NCBI GenBank assembly: GCA_937960715.1
Contig: CALGOO010000206.1
Span: 1-40,516, forward strand
Reading direction: 5' to 3'
DNA length: 40,516 nucleotides
Source: an uncultured Candidatus Competibacteraceae bacterium
Lineage (GTDB): Bacteria > Pseudomonadota > Gammaproteobacteria > Competibacterales > Competibacteraceae
Part shown: piece after piece, positions 15,156-23,504 of the stretch
Layout of the letters: every line of letters begins with the position of its first letter
Position numbering within the stretch: the first letter of the stretch is position 1
Notes under the pieces: model-generated
What the model was told of the DNA's origin: nothing
The model's input: the letters and a program-made list of their open reading frames with translations, nothing else
Database searches by the model: none
Translations under genes and position numbers: made by a program

Positions 15156-17876
15156 CTATCGCATGGGCAATGCCACGATGAAGGCAGCGCCCTGACCGAT
15201 CTCACTCTCCACCCAGATGCGTCCATTGTGATGCTCGACGATCTTCTGGCTGATCGGCAGTCCCAGCCCCGTGCCCTTGGGCTTGCCGACCAGACTATTG
15301 CTGACCTGATGAAATTTTTCGAAGATCAGCTTGTGCTGGTCCTGGGCGATGCCGGGGCCATTGTCACGGACCTCGATTCGCCAGCGATCCGCCACCGGCT
15401 CCAGTCGAATGACCACTTCGCCGGCCTGCTCCGGGCAGAACTTCACGGCGTTCGACAACAGATTGATGATCACCTGCGTCAGCCGGTCGTGATCGCCAGC
15501 GATGGTCACCGGCTGGTCGCCCAGCTCCTCGCGCAAGGTCGCGGCCTTGTCGCGGAACAGTTGGCTGGTGGAGTTGATGGCGTCCTGAATCAATGCCCGC
15601 AGATCGATTTCCTCGACACGCCAGTCGATCCGGCCCGAATCGATCTTGGCCATGTCCAGGACCTGATTGATCAGCCGGGTCAACCGCTCGCTTTCCTTGA
15701 CGATGATGCCGAGGAATCTGCCACGCTGCTCGACCTCCATGTCGGGGTTAGCCAATAAAATTTCCGAAAAGGCGCGAATCGAGGTCAGCGGCGTGCGCAG
15801 TTCGTGGGTGACGGTCGAGATAAATTCGTCCTTGAGTCGATCCAGTTCCCGCAGCCGGTTGTTGGCTTCGCGCAGCTCGGCCGAGGCGGCTTCCAACTGG
15901 CGGGATTGTTGCTCCAACCGACGGCTGTACTCAATCACCTGGGTGCTTTCGTCGAGGATGGTCATCACTTCCTCGATACTGAGCACCTCGCCCATCACGA
16001 TCGAGGAGATCATCACCCGGGCCGAGGCCGCGCCGATCGCGCCCGCCAACAGCCGCTCGGTGTAATGGATCAACCGAGGGTCGGCTTGTAGCGGATAATT
16101 GCCGTCGCTGTCCAGGTAGCGGTTGAAGGCTTCGCTGGCGCGCTGTGGGCCAATAAAACGCGCCAACAGGTCGTGCAGTTGGACGGTGTCCACCACGCCC
16201 CGCCACAGCAACGCATCGCCGTCATGGCGCTCGCGCTCGAACACGTTGACGAACTGACTGCCTTGCACCTGTTCGATGGCGTTCGGCCGGCTCAACACCG
16301 AGCCGAACACCAGGCCGCCAATGTTGACCAACATGCTCCAAAACACGGAGTGCATGTAGGGGTCCAGGGTTTGCAGGCCGAACAGGGCGTAGGGCCTAAG
16401 CAGTTCCAGCCCGAACAACCCGCGATCGACGAAATCCGCGCCGATCCAGCCGGAACGGGCCATGGCCGGCAGCAGCAGGGTATAAGCCCAAACCAGGAAT
16501 CCGCCGCTCAGGCCGATGAGCGCCCCCCGCCGGTTGGCCCGCTGCCAGTACAGGCCGATCAGGATCGGCGGCGCGAACTGGGCGGCGGCGGCGAAGGAAA
16601 TCAGGCCGCTGGCCACCAGGGCGTAGGATTCGCCGATGAACCGGAAATACAGGTAGCCCAGCAGGATCAGCGCCGCGATGCCGACGCGGCGGATCCCAAG
16701 CAGCAGGCCGGAGAGATCGGAACGGCCGGCCAGCCAGCGCGGGTTGGCGCGCAGCAGGATCGGCATCACCACATCGTTGCACACCATGGTGGACAGGGTA
16801 AGAGTTTCGAACATGATCATGCTGGTAGCCGCCGACAGCCCGCCTAGGAACGCCAGCAGCGCCAGGGCCGGCATCCGTTCGGCCATCGGCAACGCCAGCA
16901 CGAAGGTATCGGCGTCCACGCGGCCGTCGGCGAAGACCAATCGCCCACCCAGGGCGATCGGCAGCACGAACAGGTTGATGACGAACAGATAGAGCGGAAA
17001 CAGCCAGGTCGCCTTGCGGATATGGGCCTCGTTGACATTTTCGACCACCAGCACCTGGAACTGCCTGGGCAGGAACAGGAACGCCATCATCGCCAGGAAC
17101 ATGAGCGACAGCCAGCCGCCGTAACCGCCCGGCACCACTTCGAAGCGCATCAACGCGGTCAGCTCCGGCCGCGCCGCCGCCTGCTGGAACAGATCACCGG
17201 GACCGCCGAACATCACGAAGGTCACCACCACGCCGACCAGCACGAAAGCCACCAGCTTGAACAGCGATTCGAACGCCACCGCCGCCACCATGCCCTCGTG
17301 GCGCTCGGTGATGTCGATATGGCGGGTGCCGAACAGGATGGCGAAGGCGATCAGCACCAGCGCCACAAAGAAGGTGGTGTCGGTCCAGAACGGCTGGTGA
17401 ACCGAGGAAGTGGGCATCGCCACCACCGGATACTGGCGCAACAGGCTGAAGCTGGTGGCGATGGCCTTCAACTGAATGGAAATGTACGGCAGGATGCCCA
17501 GTACGACGATCACGGTCACCATGCCAGCCAGCAGGCTGCTCTTGCCGTAACGGGAAGCGACGAAGTCGGCGATGGAAGTGATGCGGTGAACCTTGGTGAT
17601 GCGCACGATCCGCCGCAACACGAACCAGAACAACACCGCCATCAAGGTCGGCCCCAGATAAATCGGCAGAAAATCGACTCCGCTCTTGGCCGCCAAGCCA
17701 ACGCTGCCGTAAAAGGTCCAGGCGGTGCAGTAGATCGCCAGCGACAGGGTGTAGATATAGGGATTGGCGATGATCGAACGGCCGGCGTCGGCGCGCTGGT
17801 CGCCGTAGTAGGCGATGCCGAACAGCACCCCCATGTAGGCCAGCGCGCTGGCGATGATGACGCCGTCGCTCAACAT
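15156..17876 (-). CDS. Sodium/solute symporter-domain sensor histidine kinase (CbrA/CrbS-like)
   Basis: Large inner-membrane sensor kinase, 906 residues. Residues about 1-500 form a multi-helix SSS (PutP-like) domain with more than ten membrane segments (AIYCTAWTFYGSVGLAAKSG near residue 50 is typical). A linker and coiled coil (about 625-675) lead to HisKA with phospho-acceptor His691 in THELRTPLTSI. The catalytic domain has N box NLLSNAVKF, G1 RDNGPGIAQ and G2 GTGLGLPIS. No PAS or receiver domain is seen, unlike longer CbrA and CrbS members that carry these. By analogy it may sense acetate, amino acids or carbon status. Its ATG directly abuts the stop of the upstream small membrane gene, so the two are translationally linked. 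Confidence 0.93.
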   Translation of the reverse strand: MLSDGVIIASALAYMGVLFGIAYYGDQRADAGRSIIANPYIYTLSLAIYCTAWTFYGSVGLAAKSGVDFLPIYLGPTLMAVLFWFVLRRIVRITKVHRITSIADFVASRYGKSSLLAGMVTVIVVLGILPYISIQLKAIATSFSLLRQYPVVAMPTSSVHQPFWTDTTFFVALVLIAFAILFGTRHIDITERHEGMVAAVAFESLFKLVAFVLVGVVVTFVMFGGPGDLFQQAAARPELTALMRFEVVPGGYGGWLSLMFLAMMAFLFLPRQFQVLVVENVNEAHIRKATWLFPLYLFVINLFVLPIALGGRLVFADGRVDADTFVLALPMAERMPALALLAFLGGLSAATSMIMFETLTLSTMVCNDVVMPILLRANPRWLAGRSDLSGLLLGIRRVGIAALILLGYLYFRFIGESYALVASGLISFAAAAQFAPPILIGLYWQRANRRGALIGLSGGFLVWAYTLLLPAMARSGWIGADFVDRGLFGLELLRPYALFGLQTLDPYMHSVFWSMLVNIGGLVFGSVLSRPNAIEQVQGSQFVNVFERERHDGDALLWRGVVDTVQLHDLLARFIGPQRASEAFNRYLDSDGNYPLQADPRLIHYTERLLAGAIGAASARVMISSIVMGEVLSIEEVMTILDESTQVIEYSRRLEQQSRQLEAASAELREANNRLRELDRLKDEFISTVTHELRTPLTSIRAFSEILLANPDMEVEQRGRFLGIIVKESERLTRLINQVLDMAKIDSGRIDWRVEEIDLRALIQDAINSTSQLFRDKAATLREELGDQPVTIAGDHDRLTQVIINLLSNAVKFCPEQAGEVVIRLEPVADRWRIEVRDNGPGIAQDQHKLIFEKFHQVSNSLVGKPKGTGLGLPISQKIVEHHNGRIWVESEIGQGAAFIVALPMR

Positions 17877-18173
17877 TCAGGGCAGTCCCGTCGGATTCGC
17901 GTCGCGAGATCGACGACCTTCGGTGGGCGCGGCTTCCGGCTGGGCGGCGTTCCCCAACACGACGGGCTGATCCGGTCGGTGGACTTCCGAATGCTCCACC
18001 ACCACGATCAGCACGACGATGAGAATCAGCCATGCCAGATAAAGGTAGAGATAGAGCAGGGGCACTCCAAACGGCATCCGCGACCGATCGAACAGATCCA
18101 GGATCGGATAGTTGAGCGCCAATACCCCAACGACAAACAGGATAACGATGTATTCCTTGGATTGTTGTCGCAT
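17877..18173 (-). CDS. Small two-helix membrane protein of the SSS-kinase operon
   Basis: A 98-residue protein with two hydrophobic segments (YIVILFVVGVLALNYPIL and LLYLYLYLAWLILIVVLIVVV) and a hydrophilic Pro/Arg-rich tail. Small proteins with this N-P..L..F / G.PLLYLYLYLAW pattern tend to precede symporter-type kinases or acetate permeases; that is family knowledge by recollection, and the role is unknown. Possibly it is an accessory subunit of the kinase. It starts 11 bp after the exonuclease-fusion gene with a strong AGGAGAGGGG upstream of ATG 18173. Its TGA is followed directly by the kinase ATG, implying fixed stoichiometry. Confidence 0.8.
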   Translation of the reverse strand: MRQQSKEYIVILFVVGVLALNYPILDLFDRSRMPFGVPLLYLYLYLAWLILIVVLIVVVEHSEVHRPDQPVVLGNAAQPEAAPTEGRRSRDANPTGLP

Positions 18174-18184
18174 CCCCTCTCCTC

Positions 18185-20284
18185 TCAGAAATGGGACATA
18201 GTCTTGCGAACCTCGACCATCTTGTCGGACGCTGCCAGTGCTTGGCCGAGGGTCTCGATCCCCTGTGCCTCCAACAAATCCAGCAACTTGAGAAACACTT
18301 GCGCGGTCACCAGCGAATCCCCCAGCGCGGTATGGCGATTCTGCACGTCCACGCCCAGCCGGTCGGCGATGGCGTCCAGATTGTGATCGTCGGTGTAGTC
18401 GTGCAAATAGCCGGACAGCAGCAGGGTATCCAGCACCGGATTGCCGAACCGCACGCCGAGCTTCCGTTCCTTCAGCTTCAGGAACTTCATGTCGAAGGCC
18501 GCGTTGTGGGCGACCAGCACGGTGCGGTCGTCGCCGACGAAGGCGCGAAATCGCGGCAGCACCACCTCAAGGCCGGCCTTGTCCCGAACCATGTCGTCGG
18601 TAATGCCGTGAAAGCGGATCGAAGCCTTGGGAATCAGCCGGCCGGGATTGACCAACTGGTCGAAGCTTTCGCCCGCCAGCACTCGGCGATTGACGATGCG
18701 CACCCCGGCGATCTGAATGATCTCGTCACCCTTGGAGGGCGCCAAACCGGTGGTCTCCGTATCGAACACCACGTAAGCAAGCGCGCCGAGCGGATGATTG
18801 ACCAGATCACCCCATTCCTGGCGATCCTGCTCGCCCAGGGAGAAGTCGTAGAATTCCGGCCGCCCCGGCGGCGCCTCGGCGGGTTCCCGCCACTGCCGCG
18901 CGGACGCCGGCAGCGGCAGGCGCAACAGCGAGTAGCCGCGCCGACGATGCGACTGGCTCCACAGATCGCTATTGTGCCGGCGCAGCACCTCGCCCACCGT
19001 GGTCGCGCCCACCAGGTCTTGAACGTGTTCGCTCAGCCAGCCTTCCAACTGGTGGGCGGGCAGTGGTTGACCCAGCCAGATGATGTCCAGATAGACGCGG
19101 CGATTCCCCAACAGGCATTCGATCTCGAAGGTGTCGCCGACCCCCTCGGCGCGAAGCTGATCGAGCAAATACTCAAGCAACAGCCTGATCGAGTGGTTGT
19201 CCACGTTCAGCCAAAGCGGCATACCCACCATGCTGACTCGCGGACCGGCGCGGTCTTGCAAATGATGGATAAGGCTGCCCAACAGATCGGTGGAGTAGAC
19301 ATCGTTCATCGGCCAGCGACTGGCGTACAGGTTGCGCAGGTCGAGCGTCAATTCCTGCAAGCGCTGGCTCAGCCGCTCGCTTTCCTCGACCACCACGCGC
19401 TGAAATACCTCGCGCTGCGCCCGATCCATGTCGGCGAACGTCATGACGGTTTCCGCCGCCGCGCGCAGATTGGCCAGCGGTCGGCGCAAATCCTCGGTGC
19501 GCGTCTTGATCAGGGAGCGTTCCATCTGTTGCGTGACATCGCGAAAGGCAATGACGAAAGCGGCGCCCCGCTCGCCGGCGCCGGGCAGGAGGCTCATTCG
19601 ACAGTGGAACATGGTTTCGTCGTCCACCGTGGCGCAGACGAATTCGGCGTCATCGTCAGGCTTGCCGTCATCCGCGTTGCGTTGGCGGTAATTCAGCAAT
19701 TGCAACGTGCTCTCGATGGGTGCGCGGGTCCACAGCTCGTACAGCGAACGGCCCAGCCCCAACGCCGCGCGGCTGGGCAACAGCTTGAGCGCCGCCGGAT
19801 TGTAAAGCAGGATGCGGGCGTCCCGATCGCAGACCAGCACGCCCTCGGACAATTCCCGCAACACTGCTTCCAGCCGGGCCTTCTGTTCCTCGATTTCCTG
19901 GGTGCCGATGGCGGTGGCGGCGACCACCTCGCGGCGGGCCTTGTGCAGGGCCTCGCCCAGCTCCAGCAACATGGCCGGAAACTCCCCCAGCCAGTGCTGC
20001 CTGGGCAACTCCAGCACGTAGCCGGGATTGCTGCGGGTGATGATCCGCGCGCCTCGGGCCAACGCGCCGAGCGGGATGAAGCAATTCCAGTCCAGCATCA
20101 CCCAGGCCACGGTGATCCCGCCGACGATGAAGAACGCGGCCAGCGCCAGCCAAAGCAGGGTCTGGTCGCGCAGGTCCGGGTCGGGAACGACCAGGAACAC
20201 TTGCCAGCCGATCCAGACCAGGGCGGCGAGCGTCAGGCTGCCCGGAACCAGCCACAGCAGCCAAAGCCGGGTCCGGTAGCCCAT
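18185..20284 (-). CDS. Membrane PAS pseudo-histidine-kinase fused to DEDDh 3'-5' exonuclease
   Basis: A 699-residue hybrid. Two membrane helices (about 7-33 and 41-64) precede a HAMP-like/coiled-coil stretch, a PAS domain (about 136-255, with ELSEGVLVCDRDARILLYNP) and a kinase-like dimerisation region. In that region TEDLRRPL (263-270) replaces the usual SHELRTPL, putting Glu264 where the phospho-acceptor His belongs. The ATPase-like region (about 330-462) lacks recognisable N, G1 and G2 boxes, so kinase activity is unlikely. Residues 502-675 are a complete DnaQ-type exonuclease: Asp508 and Glu510 in FDTETTGL, AHNAAFD with Asp598, and His651/Asp656 in HTALGD. It sits 6 bp downstream of the response regulator. 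A role in nucleotide or nucleic-acid turnover coupled to membrane sensing is inference. Confidence 0.92.
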   Translation of the reverse strand: MGYRTRLWLLWLVPGSLTLAALVWIGWQVFLVVPDPDLRDQTLLWLALAAFFIVGGITVAWVMLDWNCFIPLGALARGARIITRSNPGYVLELPRQHWLGEFPAMLLELGEALHKARREVVAATAIGTQEIEEQKARLEAVLRELSEGVLVCDRDARILLYNPAALKLLPSRAALGLGRSLYELWTRAPIESTLQLLNYRQRNADDGKPDDDAEFVCATVDDETMFHCRMSLLPGAGERGAAFVIAFRDVTQQMERSLIKTRTEDLRRPLANLRAAAETVMTFADMDRAQREVFQRVVVEESERLSQRLQELTLDLRNLYASRWPMNDVYSTDLLGSLIHHLQDRAGPRVSMVGMPLWLNVDNHSIRLLLEYLLDQLRAEGVGDTFEIECLLGNRRVYLDIIWLGQPLPAHQLEGWLSEHVQDLVGATTVGEVLRRHNSDLWSQSHRRRGYSLLRLPLPASARQWREPAEAPPGRPEFYDFSLGEQDRQEWGDLVNHPLGALAYVVFDTETTGLAPSKGDEIIQIAGVRIVNRRVLAGESFDQLVNPGRLIPKASIRFHGITDDMVRDKAGLEVVLPRFRAFVGDDRTVLVAHNAAFDMKFLKLKERKLGVRFGNPVLDTLLLSGYLHDYTDDHNLDAIADRLGVDVQNRHTALGDSLVTAQVFLKLLDLLEAQGIETLGQALAASDKMVEVRKTMSHF

Positions 20285-20290
20285 GGCGGC

Positions 20291-20665
20291 TCAGCCCGCT
20301 CCCGCCAGTAGCTCGCGAACCCGCTCCACCACTTCCTGGGTCGAGAACGGTTTGGTGATGTAGTCGTCGGCGCCCAGCGCCAGACCCTTCTCGCGCTCGA
20401 CCTCGCGGCCCTTGGCGGTGAGCATGATGATTCGGATGTCCTTCCAATCCGGGTTGGCGCGAACCGCCTGGCAAACCTCGTAACCATTCTTGCGCGGCAT
20501 CATTACGTCGAGCAGCATCAGATCGGGTGGTTCCGCCGCGATGGCGGTCAACGCCACCTCGCCATCGGAAGCGGTGCGTACTTGAAAACCCGCCTGCTTC
20601 ATCAGAAATTCCAAGGACAGGACGATGTTCGGTTCGTCGTCCACCACCAGAATCTTGTTGGCCAT
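20291..20665 (-). CDS. Single-domain response regulator (CheY-like)
   Basis: Receiver protein of 124 residues with no output domain. The acidic pocket Asp9-Asp10, phospho-acceptor Asp53 in LLDVMMP, the switch Thr in MLTAKG and Lys in TKPFS are all present. ATG 20665 has GAGGAAT 7 nt upstream; an in-frame GTG lies six bases earlier. It is the first gene of the operon that continues with the pseudokinase-exonuclease, the small membrane protein and the SSS kinase, so the SSS kinase is its likely phospho-donor. With no DNA-binding part it must act by protein contact, perhaps on the neighbouring fusion protein; that is inference. Confidence 0.93.
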   Translation of the reverse strand: MANKILVVDDEPNIVLSLEFLMKQAGFQVRTASDGEVALTAIAAEPPDLMLLDVMMPRKNGYEVCQAVRANPDWKDIRIIMLTAKGREVEREKGLALGADDYITKPFSTQEVVERVRELLAGAG

Positions 20666-20714
20666 ATCCACATTCCTCGGTCGCCAAGCGATCTCGTTCA
20701 GGCGGGTATTATGG

Positions 20715-21035
20715 TTATTTTTCCGCGTTATTGCGCGCCACGCCGCCCTCGCGCGGCTCCGGTGGACTTTCCGGTTTCTTGTCGGCCGTGTCCTTGGCCA
20801 GGCCGCCGCTGGCCTTGGCGACCGCTTCCCAGAATTTCTGCACCATCTCCATCGAGCTGAACTGGGTGGGCAGCAGTGGCTTCATCAGGGCCAGAGCATC
20901 AAAGTTGATCACACCACGTTGCACGTTGTCTCTAAGAACCTGCATCACATCATCGTGCAAGGGTTGCACGTTCGGCAGGCCCAGAAACTCGCGCATTTCC
21001 TGGGCGGTCGCCTCAACGCTGACATTCACTTTCAT
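20715..21035 (-). CDS. DUF6489-family protein
   Basis: A 106-residue cytoplasmic protein of a family without assigned function. Typical features are the opening MKVNVSVEATAQEMREFLGLPNV, the VQPLHDDVM segment, and an amphipathic middle ending in the aromatic FWEAVAKAS motif. The C-terminus is a low-complexity Lys/Glu/Pro tail. ATG 21035 follows GGAAG; an extended frame to 21164 has a spurious hydrophobic start and is not used. It lies 49 bp upstream of the response regulator and may share its transcript. The LGLP-x-VQPLH pattern gives moderate confidence in the family name. Confidence 0.75.
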   Translation of the reverse strand: MKVNVSVEATAQEMREFLGLPNVQPLHDDVMQVLRDNVQRGVINFDALALMKPLLPTQFSSMEMVQKFWEAVAKASGGLAKDTADKKPESPPEPREGGVARNNAEK

Positions 21036-21372
21036 CGAAAGACTTCCTCGGGCTTGGACGGGACGATCCGCGTCGCCATGGGTTCGGCGAGGCGCTGGTG
21101 GACCGGGGGTCATTATCAAGCATAGCAGGAGTAGCAGCACCGGTCTTCCGGCCGGCATCGCCAACGGCGGCCCGGCCTGGGCAAGGCCGACGGGAAGCGC
21201 CGCCAGCGAGTGGCTTGGGCCATGCGGGACGCGCGCCGGAACATTCGTTCGAAGCTTGCTCTTTTGTACAAATTATGTATAAATATTGCTGGTGAACAGT
21301 GACTTGATAACGATTTTTCCAGCTATTTTGTCCAACTATTGACCGCGCTCCAACGGGCGGGAGACTTCCGAC
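21036..21372. other. 337-bp divergent intergenic region
   Basis: Between the DUF6489 gene (minus) and the CarH-like gene (plus). The part next to the DUF6489 start is GC-rich and without signals I recognise. 21255-21330 turns AT-rich and holds the candidate CarH operator and presumably the promoter of the plus-strand gene. No gene is supported. Confidence 0.6.
21264..21285 (+). promoter_or_regulatory. Candidate CarH-type operator: two 11-bp direct repeats
   Basis: TTGTACAAATT (21264-21274) is followed at once by ATGTATAAATA (21275-21285). The two match at 8 of 11 positions and fit the nTnTACA-type box bound by CarH proteins in tandem on one DNA face. The next 11 bases do not fit well. It lies about 90 bp upstream of the regulator gene and contains a TATAAA that could be its -10, so autorepression is plausible. 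Confidence 0.5.
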
Positions 21373-22308
21373 ATGATCAAGGCAAACCGCAACCGCCATG
21401 GCCTGCCCGGCGACGGCCTGGTCCCCATCCGCACGGTATCGAGCCTGACCGGCGTCAACTCGGTGACGCTGCGCGCCTGGGAACGCCGCTACGATCTGAT
21501 CAAGCCGGTGCGTACTCCCAAGGGGCACCGGCTATACACCATGGCCGACGTGGACCTGATTCACCAGGTGGTGGAGTTGCTGGACAACGGCATGTCCATC
21601 GGTCAGGTACGACGGGTGCTGGACGCCGACCAGGAGCGGTCCGAACCAGCGCCGACCCTTTCGCCCGACTTCAGTCCCTGGCGCAACTATCAGGAGCGGC
21701 TGTCGCGGGCCATCGCCGCTTTCGACGACCGGGAGTTGAGCGAGGTCTACAACGAAGTGCTCTCGCTCTATCCGGTGGATATCGTCACCAACCGCCTGAT
21801 CGTGCCGCTGCTGCGAGAACTGGGGGAGCGCTGGGCCCAGGGGCTGGGCAGCATCGCCGAGGAGCATTTTTTCAGCATGTTCCTGCGCAACGAACTGGGT
21901 GCCCGTTTTCACCATCTGAACCGCGACCGGCGGGGACCGCGGCTGCTGGCGGCCTGTCTGCCCGGCGAACACCACGAAGTTGGGCTGTTGTTGTTTGCCT
22001 TGGTGGCGTTGAACCGGGATTACGGGGTTGTGCTGCTGGGACCCGACATCCCACTGTCGGAACTGCCGCCGGTGGTCGAACAGGCCGCGATCCAGGCCGT
22101 CGTGTTGGCGGGATCGGCGACCACTCCCCCAACGGTGATCGAGCGGGACCTGTCCTCGCTCTGCCGGGCGGTTGCGCCACCGGTGTTCGTCGGCGGCCAG
22201 GTCACCCACCACCATGCCGAGGCCATCAACGCCGTCGGCGCGATTCCGCTGGGCGACGATTTGAATGCGGCGCTGCGGGGCATTGGCGCGACACTGGCTC
22301 GCCGCTGA
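21373..22308 (+). CDS. CarH/LitR-type MerR regulator with B12-binding photoreceptor domain
   Basis: A 311-residue transcription factor. Residues about 17-85 form a MerR winged helix (IRTVSSLTGVNSVTLRAWERRY..LI.P.RT..GHRLY). Residues about 105-180 are the four-helix cap, with Trp154-x9-Glu164-His165 matching the adenosylcobalamin-sensing W-x9-EH motif of CarH. Residues about 187-308 are the cobalamin-binding Rossmann domain, with ExHxxG (Glu199, His201, Gly204), SxL-like and GG elements; His201 should ligate cobalt. In darkness such proteins tetramerise with AdoCbl and repress; light breaks the Co-C bond and releases DNA. Ala155 replaces the His that forms the light-state adduct in Thermus CarH. 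Targets are often carotenoid or photolyase genes; none is adjacent. Confidence 0.92.
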   Translation: MIKANRNRHGLPGDGLVPIRTVSSLTGVNSVTLRAWERRYDLIKPVRTPKGHRLYTMADVDLIHQVVELLDNGMSIGQVRRVLDADQERSEPAPTLSPDFSPWRNYQERLSRAIAAFDDRELSEVYNEVLSLYPVDIVTNRLIVPLLRELGERWAQGLGSIAEEHFFSMFLRNELGARFHHLNRDRRGPRLLAACLPGEHHEVGLLLFALVALNRDYGVVLLGPDIPLSELPPVVEQAAIQAVVLAGSATTPPTVIERDLSSLCRAVAPPVFVGGQVTHHHAEAINAVGAIPLGDDLNAALRGIGATLARR

Positions 22309-23152
22309 CGCCAGCCCGCCACTGATCCTGAATCGCCACGATCTCTTCTTCCTCGGCGCCGCCCTGGAACACATCGTTCCAGGCCACGTACAGCAAGGTT
22401 CCCAGATAGACCGGCAACGGCAGCGCCAGCACCTGGGCGGGAATGGCGAACAGGTCGAGGAACGGCAGCGCCAGCAGGGCCAGCCCCGCCAGTCCCAGGG
22501 GTGGGAGCAGCCAGGGATTCAGTTGCACCGCCAGGGCGCTGCGCCGCCAGCATACCGACAGCGGCAGTTCGCGGAACAGGCGCAGGGGGATCACAAACCA
22601 GGCCAGCAGCACCTGGAGAACCAGCAGCGCGCTGCCCAACACGCTGAGTTGCGTCCCCAGCACGGTGGTGGTCACGCCAAAATTCACGGGGGGCGGCGGT
22701 GGAACCCCGTAATCGACGGCGGCAAGATCGACGGGCAGTAACTGATCCCGCACCCAATAGGCCAGCAGATAACCCTGCAACACCAGTAAGAACAGGAACA
22801 GACCCGTCTTGACGAGCGCCTTGACGGCCGTCCGGTTGAACAACTGCCGCGCCGCCGGCAACTTCTTGCGATTGGCGGCGCGGGCCAGCCCGCAGGCCAG
22901 CGTCACCGTCAAGCTCAGCGGCAGGCCGTAGCAGAATACGGTGACCAGCAGCGCGACCCACCCGCCACCCGGCGGCAGCCACCATTCCCAGACCGGCAGC
23001 GCCAGCAAGACGGCGGTGCCCGCCGGCACCAACAGAGCCACGGTCACGAACAGTCCCGGCCGGCCCCACATCAGTTGCCATGCCTGAATCAGCCAATCCC
23101 AGCCATCGCGCGGGGTCAGCGCCCGCGGCCCGAAATCACGCATATCGCCCAT
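22226..23152 (-). CDS. Multispanning membrane protein of unknown function
   Basis: A 308-residue integral membrane protein with about six hydrophobic segments (for example FVTVALLVPAGTAVLLALPV, WVALLVTVFCYGLPLSLTVTLACGL and ALLVLQVLLAWFVIPLRLF), a Pro-rich loop near residue 150 and an acidic EEEE stretch near residue 270. It resembles the general plan of BPSS1780-type proteins, but I cannot assign a family firmly. The last 33 or so residues are Arg/Pro-rich, lie antisense to the 3' end of the CarH-like gene and look unnatural, as if the original stop had been lost. The start region lies in a 23-bp tandem duplication, so ATG 23152 or 23143 could be used. Confidence 0.7.
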   Translation of the reverse strand: MGDMRDFGPRALTPRDGWDWLIQAWQLMWGRPGLFVTVALLVPAGTAVLLALPVWEWWLPPGGGWVALLVTVFCYGLPLSLTVTLACGLARAANRKKLPAARQLFNRTAVKALVKTGLFLFLLVLQGYLLAYWVRDQLLPVDLAAVDYGVPPPPPVNFGVTTTVLGTQLSVLGSALLVLQVLLAWFVIPLRLFRELPLSVCWRRSALAVQLNPWLLPPLGLAGLALLALPFLDLFAIPAQVLALPLPVYLGTLLYVAWNDVFQGGAEEEEIVAIQDQWRAGVSGEPVSRQCPAAPHSNRRPAESRRRR

Positions 23153-23176
23153 CCGAAATCACGCATATCGCCCATC
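23131..23176. repeat. Perfect 23-bp tandem duplication over a start codon
   Basis: Positions 23131-23153 are repeated exactly at 23154-23176; each unit begins CGAAATCACG and ends GCCCATC. On the minus strand each copy contains ATG-GGC-GAT-ATG. Since 23 is not a multiple of three, the outer copy opens a different frame: a 19-codon reading frame that ends inside the membrane-protein gene. Confidence 0.97.
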
Positions 23177-23501
23177 CGATTGGGAACATCGGCGGCTAGT
23201 TTAACCGTTATGCGCCGCGTCGCCACGCTTCTTCGAACAGGCCGCCTTGGCATGATCGCAGCAACCAAGCGATCGATGGAACCCGCGCGCGTTCCCGTAC
23301 CCGCCCTCTCCTCCCGCACCTCGTACCGGGGGACCGATATGGTAAGCTTCTGGGGTCGGCCGGCCTCTGGTTCTCGACGCGGCAAGGCCCGGAGGATTAA
23401 GGATGGATTGTTTGCTCCATGCGGGATAGCGCTGGACTCGCGTCTCACAAGACGGTTCCGTCGCCGCCTATCTTGTCATGCGGCAGGATATGTGGATCAA
23501 C
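23177..23501. other. Non-coding stretch upstream of the cassette island
   Basis: No gene is supported here. A plus-strand frame is open to 23509, but it starts over the membrane-protein gene, has no family features and is Arg/Ser-rich, as GC-rich noncoding frames are. The promoter of the membrane-protein gene is presumably within the first 100 bases; I see no clear hexamers. Confidence 0.6.
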
Positions 23502-23504
23502 TAA

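Noticed and set aside
17022..18386. A 454-codon plus-strand frame opposite the SSS kinase
   Set aside because: Gln/His-rich composition with no family features; it is a shadow of the minus-strand kinase and its small neighbour.
18191..20311. A 706-codon open frame on the plus strand opposite the exonuclease-fusion gene
   Set aside because: GC-rich genes leave long open antisense frames. This one is rich in Gln, His and Arg with no domain, while the minus-strand frame has clear domains.
23199..23213. GTTTAAC followed by GTTATGC as a possible attC
   Set aside because: The two core-like strings are one base apart with no stem between them, so they cannot form an attC.
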